Origin: an uncultured bacterium
Lineage (GTDB): Bacteria; Cyanobacteriota; Vampirovibrionia; Gastranaerophilales; Gastranaerophilaceae
Length of the DNA: 64,000 bases
Assembly: GCA_902801985.1 (NCBI GenBank)
Contig: CADCKD010000006.1
Location: 1 to 64,000, forward strand
Direction: 5' to 3'
Shown: positions 44,607 through 53,602 of the stretch, in pieces
Layout of the letters: the number at the start of each line of letters is the position of its first letter
Position numbering within the stretch: the first letter of the stretch is position 1
Made by a program: the position numbers and the translations under genes
Notes under the pieces: model-generated
The model's database searches: none
What the model was told of the DNA's origin: nothing
The model's input: the letters and a program-made list of their open reading frames with translations, nothing else

Positions 44607-45521
44607 TTACAATTTGAAAATAGTGTAAAATCTAAATTGGCTTTTTAGTACATTGTTTTTGTCATCATAAGATTGACTTGCGCCTAAATCCAGACGCAGA
44701 CGGTCGGTTTCTCTATTTCCAAAAGGATTTATAGAAAGAATAAATTCTGCTTTTTTGTTTTTTGTTATAGGGTTTGCAGATAGTCTTTCTATTACTGTTA
44801 AATATTGATTTAAGCGTAATTCCGGTGCGAAGTACAAATTATCAGTGTATGTGCTGTCTGTTGAGCTTAATGTTCTTGAGTATGTGGTTGTTAGAGCAAA
44901 ACGTTTGTATTGATATTTTGAAAAAATTGAAGAAGAATTTTCAAGATCTCCTGTATCAATATATTGTCCAAAAGATGTTCCTGCACTGAATGCGCCCATT
45001 TGTTTTGTTCTGCTGCTATACATAGGGGCAATATTATATTCGGAAGAATTCAATTTTGAATATTGGTTTTGTATGAATAGCGGTGTTGTTTTTAGGTGTG
45101 AAAAATTTTGTTCTTCAATAGAGACAGGCTTTTTAATATTGAGTGTAATTAAACTGAAATCAGGAACTTCAAGCTCTATTCCTTCTTCTTCCTCCACATT
45201 ATACTCTGCATAACCTTTTAATACGTCTGTGTACATGTCGCCTATGCTATAATCTTTGTCATAATCATAATTGTCATAATCTTCATATACAATAGGCGGA
45301 TTTGTATCTGCGGTTATATCATCGCTTGTAATATCTTCTTGTTCTTGTTGTTTTTGCTCAGCAGTTTCTTCCTGCTCATTTTCATCATCATCAGGAAGTT
45401 GAAATTTGTATATGACGGTGCCGTTTTCACCCATCGTGTTTTCAGCTTCTTCTAAAATTGATGCTTTGCAGGGTAAAACGGTTAACATTATTATAATTAA
45501 AAGCAAACCGACTCTTCTCAT
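44607..45521 (-). CDS. Exported acidic protein, probable outer-membrane beta-barrel
   Basis: Predicted 304 residues from ATG at 45521. A signal peptide MRRVGLLLIIIMLTVLPCKA is visible. A TTG start at 45557 would extend it by 12 residues; neither has a good RBS. A very acidic Glu/Gln/Asp-rich stretch (about 37-100) precedes a C-terminal region of alternating residues in amphipathic strands (YKRFALTTTYSRTLSS, KAEFILSINPFGN, KSQFRFYTIFKL) ending in an aromatic-Lys-Leu. That fits an outer-membrane barrel. A diderm envelope is consistent with the organism. Substrate unknown. Confidence 0.75.
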   Translation of the reverse strand: MRRVGLLLIIIMLTVLPCKASILEEAENTMGENGTVIYKFQLPDDDENEQEETAEQKQQEQEDITSDDITADTNPPIVYEDYDNYDYDKDYSIGDMYTDVLKGYAEYNVEEEEGIELEVPDFSLITLNIKKPVSIEEQNFSHLKTTPLFIQNQYSKLNSSEYNIAPMYSSRTKQMGAFSAGTSFGQYIDTGDLENSSSIFSKYQYKRFALTTTYSRTLSSTDSTYTDNLYFAPELRLNQYLTVIERLSANPITKNKKAEFILSINPFGNRETDRLRLDLGASQSYDDKNNVLKSQFRFYTIFKL

Positions 45522-45693
45522 ACCTTTTATATTACTATATAATTTGTTTTTTATCAATAATGTTTCAAAAAACTATATCATTATTAAAACATTACAAATT
45601 GTAAAATATTTCGATTTTATGGTTATTTTGGGCAAAATTTTGGGATATTCATGTATACCATTTTCTTTTTCTTTATTTTCTCCTACACTAACC

Positions 45694-45726
45694 TTTTACC
45701 GGCCGTTTAAAAGCGGCTTTTTTGTT
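45694..45726 (+). terminator. Orphan plus-strand terminator-like hairpin
   Basis: GGCCG-tttaaaa-GCGGC followed by TTTTTT. No plus-strand gene lies upstream within 45522-45693, so it may end an unannotated small RNA or be a remnant. Confidence 0.4.
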
Positions 45727-45736
45727 GCATAAAAAA

Positions 45737-45763
45737 ACATGCAAATTGTTTGAAATTGCATGT
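45737..45763 (-). terminator. Terminator of the pilin-like gene
   Basis: ACATGCAA / TTGCATGT stem. On the minus strand it is followed by TTTTTT and lies 13 nt after the stop at 45776. Confidence 0.75.
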
Positions 45764-45775
45764 CTTTTAATTTGA

Positions 45776-46576
45776 TTATCTTATACTATCTTCTTTGTAT
45801 ATAGCATTTGTTGCTGATGTATTACTAATTTTAATTGATCCATCATAATAAAATTGAATTCTAAATGTATCGTACTTGTCGGCTGTGTGGTCGGTTCCAT
45901 TACCTTTAGAGATAAAGTAATAATTATCAAGTTTAAAATCCCACATTGGTAAGTTATTTCTTGAGCCACTATCTCGGCGATTTGGTTTACTTGGGCCATT
46001 TACATCTACATATGCGTATAAGGCGCCAGCTTTTGGATTTCTAAAAGACCATACCATTTTATCCGGTGTTTCACAAAAATAGAATTTGCCGTAACATTCA
46101 TCTGAAGTTGCTTCACCGGTAATTTTAGTTGTAGGTACTGCTTTAGTATTTCTACATCCCACTCTATCCATAAATAGTGTGATAAATTTTAATCCTCTTC
46201 GGCAAATTGCATTTCCATCGGTTCCTTCAAATTCTGTTTTTATTGAACCATCCTCATTATACTCATCTCCGACAGCGCTCCATCCTTGACAATTTGGATA
46301 TTTGTATGGATTATTAAGCCCATCAGGATTTAAACTCCCAAATCCTTCATATTGGCCCTCAGAATTTTTTGGAATTTTATACGATATATCAGGATAGCAG
46401 TTCTCGTCATGTAGCATGTCATTTATAATTACACTTGCAACGTGGTGTGCTTTTTTAATTCTCATGACATTATCATTTGGGAGTAATCTTTTTGCAACCG
46501 GTGCTAAAATTCCGACAATTACACCTACGACTGTTAATGCAACTAATAATTCCGATAAAGAAAATGCCTTTTTCAT
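45776..46576 (-). CDS. Type IV pilin-like / pseudopilin protein
   Basis: Predicted 266 residues. The N-terminus MKKAFSLSELLVALTVVGVI is a prepilin signal: a short basic leader, cleavage before Phe5 or close by, Glu at position +5 and a hydrophobic helix (about 8-29). The mature part has eight or more cysteines (for example ENCYPD, YPNCQGW, AICRRG, RVGCRN, DECYGKFYFCETPD), so disulphide-rich folding outside the cytoplasm is likely. Its size exceeds a simple minor pilin. The RBS is GGCGAGGAA. Assembly genes are not in the window. Confidence 0.88.
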   Translation of the reverse strand: MKKAFSLSELLVALTVVGVIVGILAPVAKRLLPNDNVMRIKKAHHVASVIINDMLHDENCYPDISYKIPKNSEGQYEGFGSLNPDGLNNPYKYPNCQGWSAVGDEYNEDGSIKTEFEGTDGNAICRRGLKFITLFMDRVGCRNTKAVPTTKITGEATSDECYGKFYFCETPDKMVWSFRNPKAGALYAYVDVNGPSKPNRRDSGSRNNLPMWDFKLDNYYFISKGNGTDHTADKYDTFRIQFYYDGSIKISNTSATNAIYKEDSIR

Positions 46577-46672
46577 CTAATAATTCCTCGCCTTTAGGAT
46601 AGTCCCAAAATTTATTGTTAATATAATTATTATAAATTATTTTCAAGCAAAATTCAACCGTAAAAACCTTTA

Positions 46673-49030
46673 TTATGAAATTATTGTGGCTAAATCATCT
46701 TCCATTAAACTGTGTTGAAACATTTCGCATTCTTTTGACAGGTTGTATATTTGAGTGAATTTTGGATGATTTAATACGTTCAAAATATCGCCGTTTAAGT
46801 ATTCAATATTATAAAATTCATTGTTTTTATTTATTATTTTAACAATTCCGCATTCTTTAAATAAATCCAATAATTGTTCAACAACATCAACAGATTTACC
46901 CAAAAAACTTGCGCATCTTATTAGTTCAAGTTTCCCCCCGTTAGAATGAGATGCATATTTAACCATTCCGTTGAATGTTTGTACAAGTCCCTGCTCATCA
47001 AAGAATTTAGGCTCGTAATTCATAAAATGCAGCCCTTTTGGTTCTGATTTTTCAAGTATGTAATCGAGTGTTTTTTTATCAGACGGATAATCGAAAAACA
47101 TGACAACATCACACTTCGGAATATCATTACGGGTAAAGGTTTTTGACGAAATTTCCGGGTATGATTTTATGGTATCTAAAATATACTTACTCTCAGCAAA
47201 AACTTTTATGTCTAACTTAGTTGTTTTCAGATAGTCATTAACATTAGTAAGGATACCTGTTTTGGTACGGTTGTCATATATTTTATATTTGCTTTTAGTT
47301 TGTGAGGCTTCTTGTTCGTTATCTAAAACTTCCGAATGAATATCATCAATAATCAGTTGGACAGAGATGTTTCCGTTGAATTCGTTTATCTGCGGGTGGA
47401 ATGCAATATCTGCGCTGTCCCCTGCGCTCAAAGGAATATCACCTTTGCTCCACCATACTGAAGTGAATTCGTATGCATCTTTGCCCATGATAAGTCTTAG
47501 GTGCGAATTATCAGAGCCCATTAAGCGTTTTTGTTTAACTTTTAGGTTTTCTATTGAAAAAATAGGGCTTGGGTTGGACGCTCCAAAAGGTTCAAGTTTT
47601 GAAATTTCTTCAACCAAGTTAATTGTAATATCTTCAGGCTGCAATTTCAGATCAATTTTGATGTGAGGTTTAAGGTCTTGACCTTGAGTATAATTTTTAA
47701 CAGACTCATTTAAGGCTTTTTTCACTTGTTCAAATTTCTCTTCATCGCCCTCAAAAGACAGCCCTGCAGCCATCTTGTGACCGCCAAAACCCTTGAATAG
47801 TTCTGCGTTTTCCGCAATTACATCATATAGAGGTACTCCTTCTATACTTCTTGCGGAACATCCGTACTCATGTGAGTCTTTTTTGTGTGTCATTAAGAAT
47901 ACGGGTTTATAGTATTTTTCAACCAATTTTGCGGCAACGATTCCTATAACTCCGCCGTGCCAATCTTCATGGGCAAGTATAATTGCAGGATCTTTGTTGC
48001 CTTCTTGTTGTACCAAGGCATCTGCTTGTTCAAATACTTCGGAACAAAGCGTTTGGCGAACAGTGTTGAGTTCATTCAATGTTGAAATTGCGACTTGAAT
48101 TTCTTGCATATTGTCTGAAATTAATACTTTTAAGGCTGATTCTACTGTGTCTAATCTGCCTGAAGCGTTTATTCTTGGCGCTACTCCAAATCCTATATTT
48201 TCGGTTGTGACACCTTTTGTAATGTCGTATCCGGCGCTTTCTAAAAGCATTTTTAAACCTTGATGTTTGCCTTGAGATATAAGTTCAAGACCTTTTGTTA
48301 CGAAATATCTGTTTTCGCCAAGTAATGGTACGACATCCGCCACAGAACCAACAGCAACAAACGGTAAAAGTTCATATATGAAATCAGTCTTGTTGTATTT
48401 TGTCAAAAGTGCCTGTGCAACTTTAAATGCAACTCCGCAGCCTGCTAAATATGTTAAATATTCTATTTGTTTTGAAGATAATTTTTCATCTAATGCGTAT
48501 GGAGCTTTTGGGTTTACAATAGCGTAGGCTTCCGGTAAAACCTCCGGTGCTTCGTGGTGGTCTGTAATAATTACATCTATGGTTTTGAAACTGTTTACAA
48601 ATTTTACAGCTTCCACATCTGATATTCCGCAATCAACAGAGATAATGACTTTTGGCTTAACTGTTGTCATTAATTTAACAAGAGCTTTTGTATCAAAACC
48701 GTGTCCTTGAGTTTCTCTGTCAGGTATAAAATAATGTACCTCCGCTCCTAAGTGTTTTAAAGTTTTGTATAATATTGATGTTGATGTGATGCCGTCAGCA
48801 TCAAAATCACCGTATATTACGATTATTTCTTTATTTTCTATGGCTTTAGATAGTCTTTCTACTGTTTTTTTCATATCACAAAATGCGTATGGTGAAGTAA
48901 GTTCCATCTCTAAAGGGTTCAGAAAGTCTTTTATATCTTCATCAGTTATAATTCCACGTGATATGAGCAATCTTTTTATAAGTGATTTTTCTTCCGTTGC
49001 GCTGCTATCGTAAATCCATTCTTTTTTCAT
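46673..49030 (-). CDS. recJ: Single-strand-specific exonuclease RecJ
   Basis: Predicted 785 residues. The DHH nuclease motifs IYGDFDADGITS (motif I) and VIITDHHEAPE (motif III) are visible, with SVDCGISD and SGRLDT in the DHHA1 region and an OB fold after it (about 450-560). An additional C-terminal domain (about 590-785) makes it longer than E. coli RecJ (577), as in Firmicutes/cyanobacterial types. The ATG at 49030 is preferred over TTG at 49039 because GAAGGA is 10 nt upstream. It degrades 5'-3' ssDNA in repair. Confidence 0.94.
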   Translation of the reverse strand: MKKEWIYDSSATEEKSLIKRLLISRGIITDEDIKDFLNPLEMELTSPYAFCDMKKTVERLSKAIENKEIIVIYGDFDADGITSTSILYKTLKHLGAEVHYFIPDRETQGHGFDTKALVKLMTTVKPKVIISVDCGISDVEAVKFVNSFKTIDVIITDHHEAPEVLPEAYAIVNPKAPYALDEKLSSKQIEYLTYLAGCGVAFKVAQALLTKYNKTDFIYELLPFVAVGSVADVVPLLGENRYFVTKGLELISQGKHQGLKMLLESAGYDITKGVTTENIGFGVAPRINASGRLDTVESALKVLISDNMQEIQVAISTLNELNTVRQTLCSEVFEQADALVQQEGNKDPAIILAHEDWHGGVIGIVAAKLVEKYYKPVFLMTHKKDSHEYGCSARSIEGVPLYDVIAENAELFKGFGGHKMAAGLSFEGDEEKFEQVKKALNESVKNYTQGQDLKPHIKIDLKLQPEDITINLVEEISKLEPFGASNPSPIFSIENLKVKQKRLMGSDNSHLRLIMGKDAYEFTSVWWSKGDIPLSAGDSADIAFHPQINEFNGNISVQLIIDDIHSEVLDNEQEASQTKSKYKIYDNRTKTGILTNVNDYLKTTKLDIKVFAESKYILDTIKSYPEISSKTFTRNDIPKCDVVMFFDYPSDKKTLDYILEKSEPKGLHFMNYEPKFFDEQGLVQTFNGMVKYASHSNGGKLELIRCASFLGKSVDVVEQLLDLFKECGIVKIINKNNEFYNIEYLNGDILNVLNHPKFTQIYNLSKECEMFQHSLMEDDLATIIS

Positions 49031-49104
49031 AAATCCCAAGTCCTTCTTTCTCTGATAATAGCATATAAAATCAGAATATTAAAAATCTTATGACAAATTA
49101 ACAT

Positions 49105-49133
49105 TTGAGTTTTTGCGTTTGGAATGTTAAAAT
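49105..49133 (+). promoter_or_regulatory. Predicted leaderless promoter
   Basis: TTGAGT (49105-49110), 17 nt, TAAAAT (49128-49133), then 6 nt to ATG at 49140. No Shine-Dalgarno. Confidence 0.6.
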
Positions 49134-49139
49134 TATTTT

Positions 49140-49634
49140 ATGGATAAATTTTTGGTTAAGGATTTAATAATATATAGTTTAATTTTCGGGCTATTTTTCG
49201 GGGTATTGTCTATTGTACCTTATATTGGAGTATTTATGTTGATTTCAATATTACTGTTTTGTGCTCCTGTTGTTATGATATATATGATAATGGCCGGAAA
49301 ATTGGATTTGACGACTATAAAGGATAGTATTATTTGGGGTGCTATATGCGGTTTCAGCGGTAATATTACATTTGCAACAGGTGCTTCAATTGTATTAGTG
49401 CTTTTGAAAATAGGATTTGATTATTCTTCTAACTATCTTTTAACTACTATGATTATGAATTCACCAATATGGCTAACTTTGGTGTGTATAATATTTTTAA
49501 GTACATTGGTTGCAACGACAAATGCTTTTTCAGGATTTATAACTTATTATATTTTGAATTTTGTTCGTGATTCTTATGAGCGAAAACAATTGCTTAATAA
49601 AGAAAAAAATAGTTTCAGGAATTATATGGAGTAG
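49140..49634 (+). CDS. Four-helix membrane protein, unknown function
   Basis: Predicted 164 residues with about four to five membrane segments (LIIYSLIFGLFFGVLSI, VFMLISILLFCAPVVMIYMI, ATGASIVLVLLKI, LTLVCIIFLSTLVATTNAFSG) and a short basic C-terminal tail. No motif recognised. It ends 3 nt before mtnA, with which it is probably cotranscribed. It could be a small transporter or a membrane-organising protein. Confidence 0.8.
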   Translation: MDKFLVKDLIIYSLIFGLFFGVLSIVPYIGVFMLISILLFCAPVVMIYMIMAGKLDLTTIKDSIIWGAICGFSGNITFATGASIVLVLLKIGFDYSSNYLLTTMIMNSPIWLTLVCIIFLSTLVATTNAFSGFITYYILNFVRDSYERKQLLNKEKNSFRNYME

Positions 49635-49637
49635 AAA

Positions 49638-50696
49638 ATGGCTGAATTTAAATCAAAAATAAAACCGATAGAATGGATTGATACATATACAAGAATGGTA
49701 GATCAGACAAAATTTCCGGATAAGTATGAATATGTTGATATAAAAACCGGACAAGAAATGTTTGATGCTATAAAAACAATGATAGTTCGCGGGGCTCCTG
49801 CGATTGGTATTGCCGGTGCGCAAGGTGTGACATTATACGCTCAGGAGCTTGCATCTAAAAGTTTAGCACTTGATGAATTTAAAAAACAATTGCTCGATAA
49901 AGCTGATTATCTTGCAAGTTCACGTCCAACCGCAGTTAACCTGTTCTGGGCTGTTGAAAAACAAAAAGAAATTATTAAAAAATCAAATGCTTCAATAGAA
50001 GAAATTATTAATGAGTTAAAAATTAATGGTAAGAAGATAGAACTGGAAGATATTGAAATCAATAAAAAGATAGGGGATTACGGTGCAATGGTTGTACCAA
50101 AAGGGGCAACTATATTAACTCACTGTAACGCAGGCGCTCTTGCAACAGGCGGATATGGTACAGCTTTGGGTGTTGTTCGCAGCGCTTTTGCAAATGACCC
50201 AAGTGTAAAGGTTTTTGCCGACGAAACAAGACCACGCCAGCAAGGTGCCAGAATTACAACTTTAGAACTTGTTATGGACGGTATTCCTGTAACATTAATT
50301 ACTGATGGTATGTGTTCTTATTTTATGAAAAAAGGAATGATTGATATGGTTGTTGTTGGGGCAGATAGAATTGCTGCAAATGGTGATGCTGCAAACAAAA
50401 TTGGCACATATACCGTTGCTATTGCCGCAAAATACCATAATATACCGTTCTATGTTGCTGCTCCTCTTTCAACGATTGATACAAGTATTAAATCAGGTGA
50501 TGAAATTGTTATTGAAGAGCGTTCACACGAAGAAGTTACTGTAATTAACGGCAAAAGAATTTGTCCTGAGGGTGTTAATGTTATAAATCCCGGTTTTGAC
50601 GTGACTCCTCATGAGCTTATTGCAGGTATTATTACTGAAAAAGGTATTTTGCGTCCTGATTACAAAAAATCTATTGCCGATGCATTTAAAGGATAA
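49638..50696 (+). CDS. mtnA: S-methyl-5-thioribose-1-phosphate isomerase
   Basis: Predicted 352 residues of the eIF2B-like MtnA family, which converts methylthioribose-1-phosphate to methylthioribulose-1-phosphate in methionine salvage. Diagnostic segments: VRGAPAIGIAGAQG, LTHCNAGALATGGYGTALGV (catalytic Cys about 161) and VVGADRIAANGDAANKIGTY (catalytic Asp about 241). The RBS is GGAG. No other mtn genes are in the window, so the salvage route may be partial. Confidence 0.94.
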   Translation: MAEFKSKIKPIEWIDTYTRMVDQTKFPDKYEYVDIKTGQEMFDAIKTMIVRGAPAIGIAGAQGVTLYAQELASKSLALDEFKKQLLDKADYLASSRPTAVNLFWAVEKQKEIIKKSNASIEEIINELKINGKKIELEDIEINKKIGDYGAMVVPKGATILTHCNAGALATGGYGTALGVVRSAFANDPSVKVFADETRPRQQGARITTLELVMDGIPVTLITDGMCSYFMKKGMIDMVVVGADRIAANGDAANKIGTYTVAIAAKYHNIPFYVAAPLSTIDTSIKSGDEIVIEERSHEEVTVINGKRICPEGVNVINPGFDVTPHELIAGIITEKGILRPDYKKSIADAFKG

Positions 50697-50701
50697 GAAA
50701 T

Positions 50702-51160
50702 ATGAATAAAAAAAAGATTTTATCTGTATTTGCGGCTTTTTTACTTCTCACTTTCATTTGCAGTAGTTCTTTGAATACAAAAGTGTTTGCAAATGGAAAG
50801 AAACCTAATATTTCATATAGCGAAAAAAAATCAAATCCTTTACCCGAAGATATGCCAAATATGTTTGTTGGATATATGAAGAAAATGCAAAACACAATTA
50901 AAGCAAATTGGGAACCTCCTCATCAAAAGGCTTCAAAAACTGTTGTAATCACATATTCAATAATGAAAGATGGCAAATTGGGCTATTATAAAATTACCCA
51001 ATCTTCAAATAACAAAAAACTGGATAAAGCTGCAGTGAAAGCTCTTAAAAAGTCTGCTCCGTTTGATCCGCTACCTGAGAATTTTTCCGGGGATCATGTA
51101 GATGTTCAATTTACATTTGATTATAATGTGTTCAAAAATGGGAAAAAACAAAAACCATAA
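50702..51160 (+). CDS. Secreted TonB-C-type protein, paralogue of the 8368 gene
   Basis: Predicted 152 residues. A signal peptide (about 1-30, FAAFLLLTFICSSSL..VFANG) precedes a TonB/TolA-type C-terminal domain (YMKKMQNTIKANWEPPHQ, VVITYSIMKDGKLGYYKITQ, KLDKAAVKALKKSAPF). It shares order and the KANWxPP core with the gene at 8368 but is more basic. A 5-nt gap after mtnA and GGATAAG suggest cotranscription. Likely a periplasmic envelope protein. Confidence 0.85.
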   Translation: MNKKKILSVFAAFLLLTFICSSSLNTKVFANGKKPNISYSEKKSNPLPEDMPNMFVGYMKKMQNTIKANWEPPHQKASKTVVITYSIMKDGKLGYYKITQSSNNKKLDKAAVKALKKSAPFDPLPENFSGDHVDVQFTFDYNVFKNGKKQKP

Positions 51161-51236
51161 ATGTAAATAATTTGCACGTTTTCTTTTTATCTGCTAGCAT
51201 GAATATATAAAATGTAATAGGAGGGAACAAAAGTTA

Positions 51237-52430
51237 ATGCCGAAAGCCGCAAGACAGTACGATTATAGCGGTTCATATACATCTTACTCCGGAACTTTGT
51301 ATCCGCAAAATAATGTTGCAAATTTTCAAGGTTATTACAATTCTGTTCATAGTGTGCCTAATCAAACAAAAAAAATACGCAAACCTCGCAAACAAAAATC
51401 TTTAATTCACTATTTAATTTCTTGCAGTGCTATATTATTTATGCTGTTTTGCGTGATGCCGTACGGATTTAATCATATTACTAAAGCAATTTTTGTTCCT
51501 ATTCCGTATAAAAATATTCAAACAGATTTGTATGATGTGGCATTTCCTACTGCAAATTATATTTCTAATGCTTGGTTTATGGGGCATAGATCTTTTAGGT
51601 ATGCAGCCGGTGAAAAACGTGCACAGATGGAAATGCTTAAAGAAAATGTTAATATGCCTGTTTTGAAAACTGAACTTGAAAATTTAGCTACTCAATATCC
51701 TACAATTGATCCTGCAGTTTATGTTTTTGATTACGAAACTCAAAATTATGTTGATATTAATGCGTCTGAGGTTTTCCCGACAGCAAGTATAATCAAAATA
51801 CCTGTATTGATCGATTTATTCAAGTCTATTGAGGCAGGTCAGATTTCATTAGATGATAAAATACCTTTGACGGAGTATTTTAGAACAGAAGGCTCAGGTG
51901 ATTTGCAATTTATGGCTGAAAATTCTTTGTGGGATGTTGATAATCTTGCAAGGATAATGATTACTAATTCTGATAATTCGGCAACGAATATGTTGATGGC
52001 AAAAATCGGCTCTATGACTGATGTCAACCAAGCTATACGTAGTTGGGGACTTAGTAATACTGAAGTTAACGCTTGGCTTCCTGATTTGAGCGGTAACAAT
52101 CATAGTACTGCCCGAGATTTAGCTACAATGCTTTATAACATTGATACTAATGATAAGTTTTTAACCGAGCAATCAAGAATAAAAATGATGAATTATATGG
52201 GACATGTGCACAACGACAGGTTAATTCAAGCAGGGTTGGGCGAAGGTTCTATATTTTTGCATAAAACAGGGGATATAGGTACTATGCTCGGGGATGCAGG
52301 TATTGTAGTCGCTCCTAACGGGAAAAAATATATTGTGGTAATACTTGCAAAACGTCCTCATAATTCTATTGCAGGCAAAGATTTTATAGTTCATGCATCT
52401 GAAATTATTTACAACTATATGGTGAAATAA
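51237..52430 (+). CDS. Membrane-anchored serine beta-lactamase/transpeptidase-fold protein
   Basis: Predicted 397 residues. A cytoplasmic Tyr-rich N-terminus (1-55) is followed by one membrane segment (about 60-80: YLISCSAILFMLFCVMPYG). The extracytoplasmic domain has Ser184-Ile-Ile-Lys187 (SxxK), Ser245-Asp-Asn (SDN) and Lys343-Thr-Gly (KTG), the three hallmarks of class A beta-lactamases and related DD-peptidases. The position of the class A Glu166 reads LPDLSGNN and no Glu is clear there, so deacylation and true beta-lactamase activity are doubtful. The RBS AGGAGGG is strong but 11 nt from ATG. It overlaps ldpA by 1 nt. Confidence 0.88.
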   Translation: MPKAARQYDYSGSYTSYSGTLYPQNNVANFQGYYNSVHSVPNQTKKIRKPRKQKSLIHYLISCSAILFMLFCVMPYGFNHITKAIFVPIPYKNIQTDLYDVAFPTANYISNAWFMGHRSFRYAAGEKRAQMEMLKENVNMPVLKTELENLATQYPTIDPAVYVFDYETQNYVDINASEVFPTASIIKIPVLIDLFKSIEAGQISLDDKIPLTEYFRTEGSGDLQFMAENSLWDVDNLARIMITNSDNSATNMLMAKIGSMTDVNQAIRSWGLSNTEVNAWLPDLSGNNHSTARDLATMLYNIDTNDKFLTEQSRIKMMNYMGHVHNDRLIQAGLGEGSIFLHKTGDIGTMLGDAGIVVAPNGKKYIVVILAKRPHNSIAGKDFIVHASEIIYNYMVK

Positions 52431-53371
52431 TGCTTAAAGACTTACTGGAAGCAAAAAAATGTTTTAAACTCGTTTGTGGCGCAGGGAATGAAGATGTAGA
52501 AGAAGTTAAACGTCTTGTATATGTTTATGCTCTTGGGGGGTGTAAGTTTTTTGATTTGTCGGCTAATGAGGAAATTGTTTCAGCTGCATTAGAAAGTTTG
52601 CACCTTGCAAGGGTTGAGGATGCATATATTAGTGTTAGTGTAGGCATAAAAGGAGATCCGCATTCAAATAAAGCAGTGATTGATTATACCAAATGTATAA
52701 ATTGCGGTTCTTGTGAAGCTGTATGTCAACAAGGTGCAATACAATATGCTAAAGTTAAGAAAAACAGATGTATAGGTTGTGCAAGGTGTTGGAAAGTTTG
52801 TCCAAGGTCTGCGATATCTTATGTTTCAGAGGAGAAAAAACTTGATGAGGTCTTACCTGCCATAATTGAAAAAGGTGTTGATTGTATTGAGTTTCATGTT
52901 GACGGCAAAGATGAAAATGAAATTTTTTCTAAATGGCATTATATAAATGACAATTATAACGGGCTTTTGAGTATATGTATTTCCCGCGGCAAGATGGGAG
53001 ATGAAGAACTCGTGAATCGTATTCAAAAAATGATAAACGGTAAGGATGATTATTCTGTAATAATTCAAGCTGACGGCTTTCCTATGAGCGGAGGGGATGA
53101 TACTTATAAATCAACGCTTCAGGCTGTTGCGACAGCTGAGATTGTTCAGAATGCGAAACTTCCTGTTTATCTAATGCTTTCCGGTGGTACAAATTCAAAA
53201 ACTTGCGAGCTTGCTAAAATGTGCGGAATAGATTATCACGCAGTTGCGGTTGGTTCTTATGCCAGAAAAATTGTCAAAAAATATATTGATCGTGATGATT
53301 TTTGGACTAATCATCTTGAACTTGAAGATGCAGTGAACGCGGCGAAATCTCTTGTTGCAACTATTGGATAA
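52430..53371 (+). CDS. ldpA: LdpA-like iron-sulphur protein
   Basis: Predicted 313 residues. The N-terminus (FKLVCGAGNEDVEEVKRLVY) and C-terminus (ADGFPMSGGDDTYKST, LPVYLMLSGGTNSKT, AVGSYARKIVKKY) match the cyanobacterial LdpA family as I know it. Two 4Fe-4S ferredoxin motifs lie between: Cys89/92/95/99 and Cys114/117/120/124. In Synechococcus, LdpA is a redox-active protein that feeds light/metabolic state to the Kai clock. No kai genes are in the window, so here it more likely senses or transfers redox electrons (inference). It follows the beta-lactamase-fold gene with a 1-nt overlap. Confidence 0.85.
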   Translation: MLKDLLEAKKCFKLVCGAGNEDVEEVKRLVYVYALGGCKFFDLSANEEIVSAALESLHLARVEDAYISVSVGIKGDPHSNKAVIDYTKCINCGSCEAVCQQGAIQYAKVKKNRCIGCARCWKVCPRSAISYVSEEKKLDEVLPAIIEKGVDCIEFHVDGKDENEIFSKWHYINDNYNGLLSICISRGKMGDEELVNRIQKMINGKDDYSVIIQADGFPMSGGDDTYKSTLQAVATAEIVQNAKLPVYLMLSGGTNSKTCELAKMCGIDYHAVAVGSYARKIVKKYIDRDDFWTNHLELEDAVNAAKSLVATIG

Positions 53372-53384
53372 TACATTTAATCAC

Positions 53385-53555
53385 TAACACGCAAAATCTG
53401 TGTTTTTTGTGCAACCATTAGATAGTACATTTACCCCAAACACGCAAAATCTGTGTTTTTTGTGTAACCATTGGTAGTAACATTTACCCCCAAATACGCA
53501 AAATCTGAGTTTTTTGCGCAATCATTGGTAGCAATATTTACCCCCCCCCTGCTTT
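53385..53555. repeat. Three tandem hairpin repeats of 53-55 bp between ldpA and hydG
   Basis: GCAAAATCTG recurs at 53391, 53444 and 53499. Each unit has CGCAAAATCTG(T/A)GTTTTTTG (a stem plus T-run, terminator-like), then CCATT and ACATTTACCCC. The third hairpin is the most complete (CGCAAAA / TTTTGCG). They follow the ldpA stop and precede the hydG RBS. The last unit ends in a run of nine C. It could act as a series of terminators. Confidence 0.75.
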
Positions 53556-53602
53556 ACATTTTTTATTTAAGTTTTATGATGGAACTAGTAGGGAGAAGTA
53601 TT

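Noticed and set aside
53385-53555. Possible CRISPR array
   Set aside because: The repeats are tandem units of 53-55 bp without distinct unique spacers, and no cas genes are present.
53471-53602. 44-residue N-terminal extension of HydG with a hydrophobic stretch
   Set aside because: It is encoded by the tandem hairpin repeats and is not part of the HydG family; the 53603 start has a good RBS.
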